From the NCBI GenBank assembly GCA_001788015.1, contig MFZO01000047.1, forward strand, positions 68,266 through 100,725: a stretch of DNA of 32,460 nt. The letters are read 5' to 3'. Of the stretch, positions 16,365 through 25,900 are shown one piece after another. The translations under genes and the position numbers were made by a program. The notes beneath the pieces are model-generated. The model was not told where the DNA came from. It worked only from the letters and a program-made list of their open reading frames with translations, and searched no databases. The first letter of the stretch is position 1. Each line of letters starts with the position of its first letter. This DNA is from Candidatus Roizmanbacteria bacterium RIFCSPHIGHO2_02_FULL_38_11 (GTDB taxonomy: Bacteria; Patescibacteriota; Microgenomatia; UBA1406; GWC2-37-13).

Positions 16365-17864
16365 TCATACTCCGCAGCCGCCGCCTTGGGCGGGAGGTTT
16401 TTCCTGGACGCCTTTATCGACGAGCCACTTTTTCACATTTTGAGCTCCAGTTGCTGAAAAAACGTCATTGCTCAGGAAGACTTTCGGATCTATGTCTTCG
16501 AATTCTTTTCCATCTTTATTTTTAAAATAAAGAGCTGTATCAAAAGCGTTTGCGGGAAACCAATACGAGTTTATATATTTTCCTGCTTCATACATCTCGG
16601 ATTGGGTTGCACCTTGAGCAGCCATAAGTTCAAATATTCCAAGCAGAGCCATACCGTGGTTGCAATCCGGGAAGGCTGTAGAATTTCCACAACATGGTCG
16701 ATAGACGTTTGAGGCGACTTCGTTGACCAATTTTTCTTGGTCTTGGGTCAGAGGAATGATTGCCTTTTTTGAATAATAATCAGTGGCGTTTCCGCTTTTT
16801 GTCAGAGTCCAACCTCCGGTTGAGGCAAAATTGCCTATCTGCCCTTCTCCGTATTTGACCATGTCACCCTCAGTTAATATTTTAGACTGATTTGCTAAGC
16901 CGAAAGCCCAGAAAAAATTTAAGAGAAAGTAAGAGTTTTCCGGATTTATTTTTATTTTTTTATCCGAGCCTTTGGTTATAATATCAAGTTGTTCTTCGCT
17001 TAACGGCTGATTTGAGTTTTTGTAGGCATCTTTAAATTTTTCCAGATCTATAACTCCCATCTGGATCATCTGTGGTCCGATATCAGCGTATCTGGCATTA
17101 AGCTCGTAACCTTCGGGAGGATTTATCTTGGCAAAAATGTCTGCGGTTTGAGCCGAGTTTGTCTCGGTTTGACCGTCTTGGCTCTGATTTGCTGATGCCA
17201 AACTTTTTTGGGTCTGTAGCCTCCATTTTATGGGAAGCCGCGGCAAAGCATAGACTAAAAGGATAAATAAAAGAAGGACAACTAAAGGTTTAAGTTGGGG
17301 TAGCGTACTTTTGCTGATATTGAGCTCGAGTCTGCCTTTTTTGGTTGAGACTATTGATTCTTTTGGCAGAGGACAAAGCCCGCTTATAGGTTTGGCGTAT
17401 TCATACATCGCATAAAGCAAAACAAGAAGAGACATGAACTTAATTTCAAGCCCGCCAAAGGGAAGCGCGGTAAGAGAGGCGGCGATCCCCAGAGTCGGCA
17501 AAAGAAAAGCGCTGCAGACCGAGCAGCCGGTTGCCGCAGCAGAAAAAAGAAGCGAACCTGTAGTCTGAAGGACTGACGATTTTGTTGTTTTCTTTTTTTC
17601 CTCGATGACATTGAGGAGCATTGATAGCGAGGCGCCGATAAAAAGAGCGTTGACGATGCTTAGAGCTATCTGCATAAAGCTGTAAAAACTCGTATTTGAC
17701 TGCAAAAAAGAGTCCCAGGTTGTTTTTTGGGTTAGGATAAAGTAGTAGAGGAAAACCACATTTACAGCGATGGCAAGCGTAATAATCCAGTAATGCAGTT
17801 TAGAGAAAGTTTTTTTAAGACCTGCCTGGAGGATAAAAAGAGGAAAATAATTATTTGTTTTCAT
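16365..17864 (-). CDS. Polytopic membrane protein with Cys-rich TM motif and C-terminal Cys/His domain, 499 aa
   Basis: TM region AATGCSVCSAFLLPTLG; C-terminal YRPCCGNSTAFPDCNHGMALLGIFELMAAQGATQSEMYEAGKYIN and tail GGGCGV. Confidence 0.8.
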   Translation of the reverse strand: MKTNNYFPLFILQAGLKKTFSKLHYWIITLAIAVNVVFLYYFILTQKTTWDSFLQSNTSFYSFMQIALSIVNALFIGASLSMLLNVIEEKKKTTKSSVLQTTGSLLFSAAATGCSVCSAFLLPTLGIAASLTALPFGGLEIKFMSLLVLLYAMYEYAKPISGLCPLPKESIVSTKKGRLELNISKSTLPQLKPLVVLLLFILLVYALPRLPIKWRLQTQKSLASANQSQDGQTETNSAQTADIFAKINPPEGYELNARYADIGPQMIQMGVIDLEKFKDAYKNSNQPLSEEQLDIITKGSDKKIKINPENSYFLLNFFWAFGLANQSKILTEGDMVKYGEGQIGNFASTGGWTLTKSGNATDYYSKKAIIPLTQDQEKLVNEVASNVYRPCCGNSTAFPDCNHGMALLGIFELMAAQGATQSEMYEAGKYINSYWFPANAFDTALYFKNKDGKEFEDIDPKVFLSNDVFSATGAQNVKKWLVDKGVQEKPPAQGGGCGV

Positions 17865-17914
17865 AATTAAGAAAAAATTCTAACAGAGTTATTTTATCAA
17901 TTCAAGCACAGTTT

Positions 17915-18916
17915 TTAATTCCCTGGTGTTGGAGGATTACGATCAACCCAATCCGAGGCGGCGTCGGTGTCAAAACCGGGAGTTTGTCTTTCGGTTGAGT
18001 GACCCAAGGCTGCTTTTGGATTGACTGCGGGTGGGGTAAATCCTGAAATGTCATTCCCCCAGCTCATCCGATCGACCTCTATCCCACTGCTGTTTTTTAA
18101 TACTACATGGTCGCCATCAACATCCAATCCATTGCCAAATTTTTTTACAACTTTAATTTTTAGGGAATTTTTAGGCTCGTTCCAAAGTTTCCAAACCGTC
18201 CCGTCATCCGACAAAAGCGCAAAACCGCCAGCTTTTATTTTTTTGTCTGAACGAATTACGGTCGTTCTGGAATTATCAGTAATAGTCCAGTTTTTTAGCC
18301 GAATATCCTGCCGGGTAGGATTATAAAGCTCAATCCACTGATACTTAAATCTTGTTTTTTTCTTTGTATCTATATAATACACTTCATTGAAGACAACATT
18401 GTTGCCAGTTATTGTGCCAAAGCTAAGATCGGCAGTGACGGATTTTGCTTGATACAAATTATTTGCAGAAGTAGGGAATTCAACCAAAAAGTTGTAGGTT
18501 TTATGGTCGCCGGCATTAATTGTATTTAAGAGAATTCCGTCTTGGGATAAACTATCGCTAAAAAAATCAGTCATTGATTTTGGCCCATATAAAGCAGTTG
18601 ATCCATCCTTGATGGTTACATTCAACACGGTTTCAATCTTTGGATCTAATCCTATTCCACCGGTTCGAGTGCCTCTGGCTGCGATAATCCGACTTACACT
18701 CCCGTTGTTGGTTACATCAATTGGTTTTGTTTCACTATCTCCCGGTTTCATGTTGGTAAGATTGAAAATTGGACCGACTGTATGAAAATCAACAATTAGA
18801 TCGCCAAAGGCTTGAACGGTCGGACTTTTAAGCAATTTCTCGAAACCGCCGTTAAAATAAAAAACCGCACCGACAAGCAAAAGCAAAATTATTATCCGCA
18901 AAATTCGTTTTTTCAT
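17915..18916 (-). CDS. Secreted lamin-tail-domain (LTD) protein with TasA-like N-terminal region
   Basis: N-terminal TM; VVFNEVYYID...YQWIELYNPTRQDIRLKNWTITDNS...FALLSDDGTVW, LTD signature. Confidence 0.83.
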   Translation of the reverse strand: MKKRILRIIILLLLVGAVFYFNGGFEKLLKSPTVQAFGDLIVDFHTVGPIFNLTNMKPGDSETKPIDVTNNGSVSRIIAARGTRTGGIGLDPKIETVLNVTIKDGSTALYGPKSMTDFFSDSLSQDGILLNTINAGDHKTYNFLVEFPTSANNLYQAKSVTADLSFGTITGNNVVFNEVYYIDTKKKTRFKYQWIELYNPTRQDIRLKNWTITDNSRTTVIRSDKKIKAGGFALLSDDGTVWKLWNEPKNSLKIKVVKKFGNGLDVDGDHVVLKNSSGIEVDRMSWGNDISGFTPPAVNPKAALGHSTERQTPGFDTDAASDWVDRNPPTPGN

Positions 18917-19692
18917 GGTATTTCCGCAGAACTGGTGCTATATTGTGGTTGAGACAAAGTTCGTAATATAAAATCTGTTGAATTATTATCAGAGTCGTAT
19001 CCATTGCCTTTAAATTCATCGACTCCTCCTGAGTTCATTGAACTTACTGTTGATGTTGAATTTGCTTTTCGTTCCGCGCTTTGATTTGCCGATGGATTAG
19101 GAGAGAATTCTGTTTCTTCCTTTAAAGATAAAGAGGAAGAATCCCAACTAAGAGCGTCAACAATTGCTCCAGTTGCTACGTTTTTAAGAGCTATGCTGTT
19201 ATTTACAGCCAAAGTGTCAGCTGACGATACATCAGCAAAAATTATATCTGCAAAATTGTTATTTGAAGATTTATGTCCCCATAGGAAGTAGCCATGAGCA
19301 TTTATATTATGAGAAGATGTGAAATTATATATTGTTGTATCATTCCCAGAACTTGCGGTTCTTTTAATCAGTCTTAATCCGTTAAGTGGTATCGAAGAAG
19401 ACGTTGGGTTATAAAGTTCTATGAAATCATTTTTGTTTGCGTCTCCTGTACCTCCATCAATTTGTACTTCACTTATTACAACATGATTTACTAGTTGAGG
19501 TGTTGGGGTTGGAGTTTGAGTGACTGTGGGCGTCGGTGTATTAGTCGGCGTTGCGGTTGGAAAAGCGTTTGAAGCGGTTAAAGAATTGTTGTCATTTGAT
19601 GCGGCGCTTGTAAAAAGACCATAAGTATATTTGTAGGTCGCAAAACCTACTATTAAAAAAAATAAAATAAGAATTATCTTTTTGATATTCAT
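18913..19692 (-). CDS. Secreted lamin-tail-domain protein with SipW-type signal peptide and Pro/Thr linker
   Basis: YTYGLFTSAASNDNNSLTASNAF signal region; TPTNTPTPTVTQTPTPTP; HVVISEVQIDGGTGDANKNDFIELYNPTSSSIPLNGLRL. Confidence 0.85.
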   Translation of the reverse strand: MNIKKIILILFFLIVGFATYKYTYGLFTSAASNDNNSLTASNAFPTATPTNTPTPTVTQTPTPTPQLVNHVVISEVQIDGGTGDANKNDFIELYNPTSSSIPLNGLRLIKRTASSGNDTTIYNFTSSHNINAHGYFLWGHKSSNNNFADIIFADVSSADTLAVNNSIALKNVATGAIVDALSWDSSSLSLKEETEFSPNPSANQSAERKANSTSTVSSMNSGGVDEFKGNGYDSDNNSTDFILRTLSQPQYSTSSAEIP

Positions 19693-20231
19693 ATCATCTG
19701 CATTTGTTGTAATAACTTTTTCTCAGTTTCTTTTTTCATTTCGTTATTGATACTGATAAGTTCAAAAATGATAAAAATACCAGCTGGAAAAACTATTAAA
19801 GCTAGATAACCAGGTACAGTATTGATAAAAAAGACTATCCGACCAGCATAAGGTATCGCAAAAAATACATTTCCCAACACATTACTTTGCGGGACAAGAT
19901 CCGAATCACTTATATTATTAGCGTCACCCATGGTTTTGTAATACAAAAGACTTCTCTTATCCTCCACGTCGATGATTCTGTGAGTAACGGTTCTGTCTTC
20001 TTTTTTGAAGGCGATGACATCGTTTAGCTTATAAACATCAAGAGGATGAGTAAAGACGATTGTGCTAACCGGTATGGTCGGCTCCATGCTTCCGGTTAAG
20101 ACGACAAAAGATCTAATTCCTCCCAACAAGTCTGTCTTGGAAGTAATCAGAATAAAAACAAGAAACGGTAAGATACCAAAAACTACTCCCTTTAGCACCT
20201 CTTCCGTTATTAGGTATATTGTTTTTCCCAT
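19689..20231 (-). CDS. sipW: Signal peptidase I, SipW/archaeal-ER type
   Basis: VVLTGSMEPTIPVSTIVFTHP...LNDVIAFKKEDRTVTHRIIDV...YKTMGDANNISDSDLV; Ser/His-type motifs. Confidence 0.9.
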   Translation of the reverse strand: MGKTIYLITEEVLKGVVFGILPFLVFILITSKTDLLGGIRSFVVLTGSMEPTIPVSTIVFTHPLDVYKLNDVIAFKKEDRTVTHRIIDVEDKRSLLYYKTMGDANNISDSDLVPQSNVLGNVFFAIPYAGRIVFFINTVPGYLALIVFPAGIFIIFELISINNEMKKETEKKLLQQMQMI

Positions 20232-20258
20232 GTTTTTTCACCCTTACTACGTTATCCT

Positions 20259-20302
20259 CACCCTCAGGGTGGGCAAGTCAAAAAACGCTCTCCCTGAGGG
20301 TG
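20259..20302. promoter_or_regulatory. Intercistronic hairpin between tasA-like and sipW-like genes (possible attenuator or mRNA stabiliser)
   Basis: 11-bp perfect stem CACCCTCAGGG/CCCTGAGGGTG with 22-nt loop. Confidence 0.65.
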
Positions 20303-20340
20303 TAATGATAAGAAGCCAAAAACTAAAAACAGCCCAAAAA

Positions 20341-20901
20341 TTACTGATCGGCCTGGAAATTCAGATTAAAAGTCACACCTGCGCTTTGATAAGAGTCATC
20401 ATTTGTGTCGTCAAAAGTTATCCTGGCAATTATTTGGTGTGATCCTCCGAGTGCAGCGAGACTAAATCCTAGAGAAATATTAGACCAAGACGGATCTGTA
20501 AGATGAGCGCTACCACGTAAAATATCTCCTCCATCTATAATTCCATTTCCATTTTGGTCGTCATAGATATCTAAAGTTAACAAGTCTCCGAGATTAACCG
20601 GTGGAATGGGATTAGGCGTAACATTTATACTGGTTAACAAAACATTGGAAGCGGCAATCGATCCGGTATTAGACAATATGATTACTTGGTCTATAACATC
20701 TGTTGGCTTCGCATTTGTAACCGAGAACACAGGTGATGATGTACTATCTTCGTTACCGTTAATTCGTAACTCCATAGTGCCTGCTCCAAATGTGTTTCCG
20801 TTGTTGCTAGCCTGTGAGGAAAACAGAGCAAAAGTAACTCCTCCGACCAATCCTACTACTGCAAATATAGAAATTATTCCCATCAATATCTGTCTATTCA
20901 T
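20341..20901 (-). CDS. TasA/CalY-family (camelysin-like) SipW-dependent secreted protein
   Basis: IFAVVGLVGGVTFALFSSQASNNGNTFGAGTMELRING...LSNTGSIAASNVLL; strong SD AAAGGGGGTGAGA upstream. Confidence 0.85.
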   Translation of the reverse strand: MNRQILMGIISIFAVVGLVGGVTFALFSSQASNNGNTFGAGTMELRINGNEDSTSSPVFSVTNAKPTDVIDQVIILSNTGSIAASNVLLTSINVTPNPIPPVNLGDLLTLDIYDDQNGNGIIDGGDILRGSAHLTDPSWSNISLGFSLAALGGSHQIIARITFDDTNDDSYQSAGVTFNLNFQADQ

Positions 20902-20918
20902 CTTTTCTCACCCCCTTT

Positions 20919-20959
20919 AGATTTTGTTTCCGAATTTATAATGAGGAAATACAAAATCT
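20919..20959 (-). promoter_or_regulatory. 5'-leader hairpin upstream of the tasA-like gene
   Basis: AGATTTTGTTTCC...GGAAATACAAAATCT inverted repeat. Confidence 0.5.
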
Positions 20960-20962
20960 TAA

Positions 20963-21035
20963 GTCCACCCAAGAACGCTCCTCAAGACGCCGAGCGAATA
21001 GCGAAGAGTTTAGTCTTGAGGTAAGTTCAGGTGGA
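20963..21035 (-). promoter_or_regulatory. Second long hairpin in the tasA-like leader region
   Basis: GTCCACC...CCTCAAGAC.....GTCTTGAGG...GGTGGAC nested arms. Confidence 0.5.
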
Positions 21036-21053
21036 CACACATTATTTAATTCT

Positions 21054-21078
21054 GGATTCCCGCTTTCGCGGGAATGAC
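21054..21078. repeat. Palindromic repeat unit (GATTCCCGCTTTCGCGGGAATGACA)
   Basis: Near-identical to positions 1-24. Confidence 0.75.
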
Positions 21079-21111
21079 AAAAACAAAATGTGACCGAAAT
21101 CACACTATAAA

Positions 21112-21143
21112 AAAAGCCAGCTCTAACTGTGAGCTGGTTTTTG
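21112..21143. terminator. Bidirectional rho-independent terminator-like hairpin
   Basis: A-tract, CCAGCTC-TAACTGT-GAGCTGG stem, T-tract. Confidence 0.75.
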
Positions 21144-21387
21144 TATCAACCCGAAAGGGTTTTAGCCTAATTTGAGGCTCCATTTTATCAACTAAACTTT
21201 CTACTTAATTCGAGTCTAGACCCCTAAAAAAATTGTGTCAAGATGTCATAGTAGATAGAACAATATGTAAACGCCTCATATTTTTAAAATAATATAAAAC
21301 CTATAAAAAAACGAAATATTTTTTAATTTGTTTATAATTTTCTAGTTTAGATGATAATGAAAAATACTATATAAAAAAACTTAAAAT

Positions 21388-21416
21388 TTGACTTGAAATT
21401 ATTTATATGATATAAT
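21388..21416 (+). promoter_or_regulatory. sigma70-type promoter TTGACT-17nt-TATAAT
   Basis: Optimal spacing, 27 nt upstream of the ATG at 21444. Confidence 0.75.
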
Positions 21417-21443
21417 CCCCTAGTAAATTGTTATAAGAACTTT

Positions 21444-21989
21444 ATGTCGAGAAAAACTTTTTACCTTCAAATCTTTATTTTCTTCTTTCTTTTTTTAACG
21501 ATTTTAGTATCTTCTGTGTTTGGAATAGTCAATCCGCCTGATTTTCCCTCGTGTGTTAATCCTCAAGGTTCTGTTGTGACAAGCTATAGTACGGGAACGC
21601 ATGGAGTGCCCGGGGTTGCAACTGCGTATCAAGGGTCTGATACGGTTTATAAAGTATCAAATGAAAATCTCTCCCAATGTTTGTGTACGGAAAATAACGA
21701 GGGTATTCAAACCAACTGGTGGAAAGTTTCGTCTCTAACTTCCCAAGAGATCGAGAGTTTAAAAACCCAAGGATGGATTTTTATCCCCGATGGTTCAGCT
21801 TGGGGATTAGATTCCTCTGCTTATCTGGCTAAAAACTCCAATTATTCCTGCCGGGGCAGAGGCGGAATTGGAGGAGGGGAAGTTTTAGGATTGGCTGCAA
21901 CAGGAAATATAAAGACAATCTATGCGTTGTTTTCATTAGGTTTTCTTTCTTTAACGATTGGATATCTACTTAGACAAAAACAGACTTAA
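21444..21989 (+). CDS. Secreted protein with C-terminal sortase-type sorting signal
   Basis: N-terminal signal; C-terminal GGGEVLGLAATGN-IKTIYALFSLGFLSLTIGYLL-RQKQT (LAATG-like motif, TM, basic tail). Confidence 0.75.
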   Translation: MSRKTFYLQIFIFFFLFLTILVSSVFGIVNPPDFPSCVNPQGSVVTSYSTGTHGVPGVATAYQGSDTVYKVSNENLSQCLCTENNEGIQTNWWKVSSLTSQEIESLKTQGWIFIPDGSAWGLDSSAYLAKNSNYSCRGRGGIGGGEVLGLAATGNIKTIYALFSLGFLSLTIGYLLRQKQT

Positions 21990-22043
21990 ATGTCTAATTT
22001 CTAATTACTAATTTCTAATAAAATCTCAATTTTCAAATTACAA

Positions 22044-22592
22044 ATGATGTCAGCAAAATTATTCACTTATTTCGGCGCGGTATGCTTAATTTCAGCACTC
22101 TTTCTTCTTTGGCAGAGGAGTAACCCGAAAAGGTTAATGTTTTCTTCATTTTTTCCAAGCAAAGTAGAAACTTTGTCGCTCAAAGACAGCCAGCCAACCC
22201 GCTTGATAATAAGGAATTCAAACATCGATCTGCCAATCATACCGGCAAAAGTTAAAGGTCAAAACTGGGAGACAACCACGCAGGGTGTTTCCTGGCTGAT
22301 TAATTCCTCACTGCCTGGAGAAGAAGGCAATAGCGTTATCTATGGGCATAATTGGGAAAATCTTTTAGGAAATCTAATCTCTGTCAAGCCGGGTTATCAA
22401 ATAGAAATAGCTTATAAGGACGGGTCAAAGAAAATCTTCACAGTCGACAGCACGGCAATAGTTTCACCCAAGAACATTTCAGTTTTAAAGCAATCAAAAG
22501 ACAAGAAGATCACCCTTTATACCTGTATCGGCCTATTTGATGAAAAAAGATTTGTGGTTGTGGCTAAAATCGATAAAAAACTTGCCAATTAA
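22044..22592 (+). CDS. Sortase family protein
   Basis: SLPGEEGNSVIYGHNWENLLGNL and KITLYTCIGLFDEKRFVVVAKI: catalytic His, Cys and Arg motifs. Confidence 0.92.
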   Translation: MMSAKLFTYFGAVCLISALFLLWQRSNPKRLMFSSFFPSKVETLSLKDSQPTRLIIRNSNIDLPIIPAKVKGQNWETTTQGVSWLINSSLPGEEGNSVIYGHNWENLLGNLISVKPGYQIEIAYKDGSKKIFTVDSTAIVSPKNISVLKQSKDKKITLYTCIGLFDEKRFVVVAKIDKKLAN

Positions 22593-22635
22593 TTTGTAAC
22601 AGGTTACGCAGTGACTTTGTCTTTAGTTTGTCATT

Positions 22636-22713
22636 CCGAGCGAAGTCGAGGAATCTCTTTCAATCGCCCTTGAGAGAGATTTCTCCACTCGCTACGCTCG
22701 GTCGAAATGACAA
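22636..22713. repeat. Palindromic repeat (TTTGTCATTCCGAGCG...CGGTCGAAATGACAAA)
   Basis: Terminal inverted repeats, same core as the insertion at 16084-16247. Confidence 0.75.
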
Positions 22714-22751
22714 AATGAGTAATATCAGATCCGCTTAATTTCTAAACGTAT

Positions 22752-22820
22752 GTCATGCTGAATTAATTTCAGCATCTAATTTTAGAAAACCAGATCCTGA
22801 AACGAGTTCAGGATGACAGT
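22752..22820. repeat. Palindromic repeat (GTCATGCTGAATTAATTTCAGCAT...ATCCTGAAACGAGTTCAGGATGACA)
   Basis: Two hairpins within an outer inverted repeat; related to 14874-15045. Confidence 0.7.
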
Positions 22821-22921
22821 TGAGTGTTCAACAGGATTTGATATAAGTCCTATTTGTAATTAAAATCACATATCGTTACATAATCAAAAAACTACATACT
22901 ACATAAAACTATTACAAAAGC

Positions 22922-22950
22922 TTGATTTATTACCTCATATCTTGTATAAT
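22922..22950 (+). promoter_or_regulatory. sigma70-type promoter TTGATT-17nt-TATAAT for the glycosyltransferase locus
   Basis: Consensus -10 with optimal spacing, 31 nt upstream of the ATG at 22982. Confidence 0.7.
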
Positions 22951-22981
22951 ATCACCTCAAGTTTATTGACTTATAGTATTA

Positions 22982-25900
22982 ATGAAAAATAATCAAAACT
23001 TATCAAATACAGGCAAAAAAGCGCTTTCTATCGTTATTCCTGTAGTAAACGAACAAAGGAACATAAAACCACTCATCGAACGCATCATTTCTGCGTGCTC
23101 AAAAAGAGGTTTGAGTTTCGAAATTATAGTTATCGACGATCACTCAACAGATAACACATATCAAGTCGTTAAAGCTTTAACAAAGCTTTATCCTTTTATC
23201 AGTCTCTATAGTAAAAAAGGAAAAAAAGGCAAAGCTTTTTCGCTACTCGAGGGATTCGGCTATGCAAAATACGATCTTCTTACCATGATTGACGCAGACC
23301 TCCAGTACCCACCCGAAGCAATCCCGGAGATGGCAGATAAAATCAGCGACTCGGTCGGAGTTGTGGTCGCAGAGAGGAAAATCCACAAGTCGTCCCTTCT
23401 GCGCAAAATTTTAAGCCATGGATTTTCACTTTTTTTTGCAAGATTCCTACATGGTTTAGATCACGATGTTCAGTCCGGACTAAAGGTCTTCAAGAAGGAA
23501 ATCATCGAAAGAATAACGCTAGCCCCGGGGCCGTGGTCTTTTGATCTTGAGTTTTTGATAAAAGCAAAACACGCCGGCTATAACATCGAAAACCATCAGA
23601 TAACATTTGAAAAACGCTATCAGGAAAAACCCAAAATATCTCTTTTGCCGGCAATTTTGGAGATCGGAGCATCAGCGTTAAAACTTGCGTTTTTATCTCA
23701 TGAAGTTATTCCTTTTCATCCAAAAAGGGAAAAGGCAGACGGCAAGGGTTTTCATTTTAAGGGTGTTGAGTTCGTCCATCACAGCGATGTTCCTTTTCTT
23801 GAGAGCGCCTTTAAGACGCTGATTTTTAATCATAAAATAATTTTATTGGATATTGTTTTGGCCATTGTGATAGGTTTTATTGCTGATTGGCGTATCACCG
23901 CAATTATCCTTGTTGGCCTCATCACCGTTATCTACTTTATCGATCTTCTCTTGAATCTGTTTCTGATCATGAGAGGCTTTACAAAAAAGCCGGAAATCCA
24001 TGTCTCAAGACAAGAAGTTGACGAATTGAGCGGGAACAAACTTCCGAAATACACAATTCTTTGTCCTCTCTATAACGAATGGGAAGTCTTACCCCAATTC
24101 ATTACCGCAATGTCTCGGATCGATTACCCCAAAGATAAGCTGCAGGTTTTACTCCTTTTGGAAGAGGACGATAAGGAAACGATAAAACATGTGCAAAGCT
24201 ATCGGCTGCCAAGCTATTTTGAAGTTGCCATAGTCCCGGATTCGCTGCCTAAGACTAAGCCTAAGGCTTTAAACTATGGATTGCGCAAAGCGGAAGGTAA
24301 ATATGTAGTCATCTATGACGCAGAGGATGTTCCGGATCCAAAACAGCTCAAAAAAGTCATTGTTGCTTTTGAAAAAAGTGACTCAAAAACAGTCTGCATT
24401 CAGGCAAAGCTTAATTTTTACAACCCTCATCACAATATCTTAACCAGGATTTTTACAGCCGAGTACTCACTCTGGTTTGATTTGGTCTTGACCGGTCTGC
24501 AATCAATTTTTGCACCGATTCCGCTGGGTGGGACCTCAAATCACTTCAAACTGATAGATCTCAAAAGTCTCAACGGCTGGGATTCTTTTAACGTCACGGA
24601 AGACTGCGATCTCGGCATGCGCTTGGTAAAGCGCGGTTATCAGACAGCGCTTATTAACTCGGTAACCCTCGAGGAGGCCAATAGCGATCTTAATAACTGG
24701 TTTCTACAGCGGACTCGCTGGATCAAAGGATATATACAGACTTACTTGGTCCACATGAGAAATCCACGAGAATTTGTCAAAAATAATTCAAATTCGCAGC
24801 TTTTTATATTTCAGCTGATAGTCGGAGGTAAGGTTTTATCGATGTTTATCAATCCCTTGATGTGGATAACTACTATTTCCTACTTTGCTTTCCGACCGAT
24901 CGCAGGTCCCTTTATACAACAATTCTTTCCCGCGCCGGTTCTCTATATGGGGGTATTTTCCCTGGTTTTCGGCAACTTTCTTTACATGTACTATTACATG
25001 ATCGGCTGTGTCAAGCGAGGACACTACGATCTCGTGAAGTATGTATTCTTGGTTCCTTTTTACTGGCTTTGCATGAGCATTGCCGCTTGGAAAGCTCTGA
25101 TTCAGCTCATTCAGCGGCCTCACTTTTGGCCAAAGACTATCCACGGATTCCATCTGGACAGCGATAAAGTCATTAAGCAGGCGACAGAAGCCATCGGGAA
25201 AAAATTGGTTGATACGCGATTTGTCACCTATCCGGTGGACTTCAACCCTGCCTATGCAAAGGTAGCCAAATCAGTCGTGCCCGAAACCTGGTCAAAAAAC
25301 ACTTTATCGTCGGGGACTCTGCTTCTGGGAGCGATGATGGTCGGAAACTTTTTAAATTTTCTTTTTAATGCCTATCTTGGGAGATCGATATCATTTGAGG
25401 ATTTCGGGCTTACAACTCTAATCAATACCTTCTGGTATCTTTTGAGCGTTTTTATATCATCGCTAGGGACAACCGTAAATCATAGGATAGCCTATATTTC
25501 GGCGAAGTCGGGAAAAGAAGCCGCAGTAGGCTTTCTCTTGATGATGGCCCACAAGGCGACAAAGATATTCCTGGTGATTTCCATAGCCTGGTTGGCCCTT
25601 TCACCTCTTTTGGCAAATTTTTTCAGGCTGGAGTCAATATTGCCGTTGGTTTCGTTTACGCCGGTCATTTTGCTTAGCGCAATTTCAAGTTTAGGGACCG
25701 GCTTTCTCCACGGAAATTTTTATTTCTTGCTGATCGGCGCCGCCCTCATACTGGGAGCTTTGACGAAATTTGCAGGCGCATACTTATTTGTGTTTTTTAA
25801 GCTTAATTCGTATGCCTATTTAGCCATTCCAATCTCGTCAGCCGTCTCGTTCGTAGTAGTAACCGCTTTCGTACTTCTGAAAATAAGAAAGATTAAGTCG

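Noticed and set aside
5617-17864. Classical mercury-resistance (mer) operon
   Set aside because: Cys-rich membrane proteins are present but I see no MerA reductase, MerR regulator or MerP-type GMTCxxC protein.
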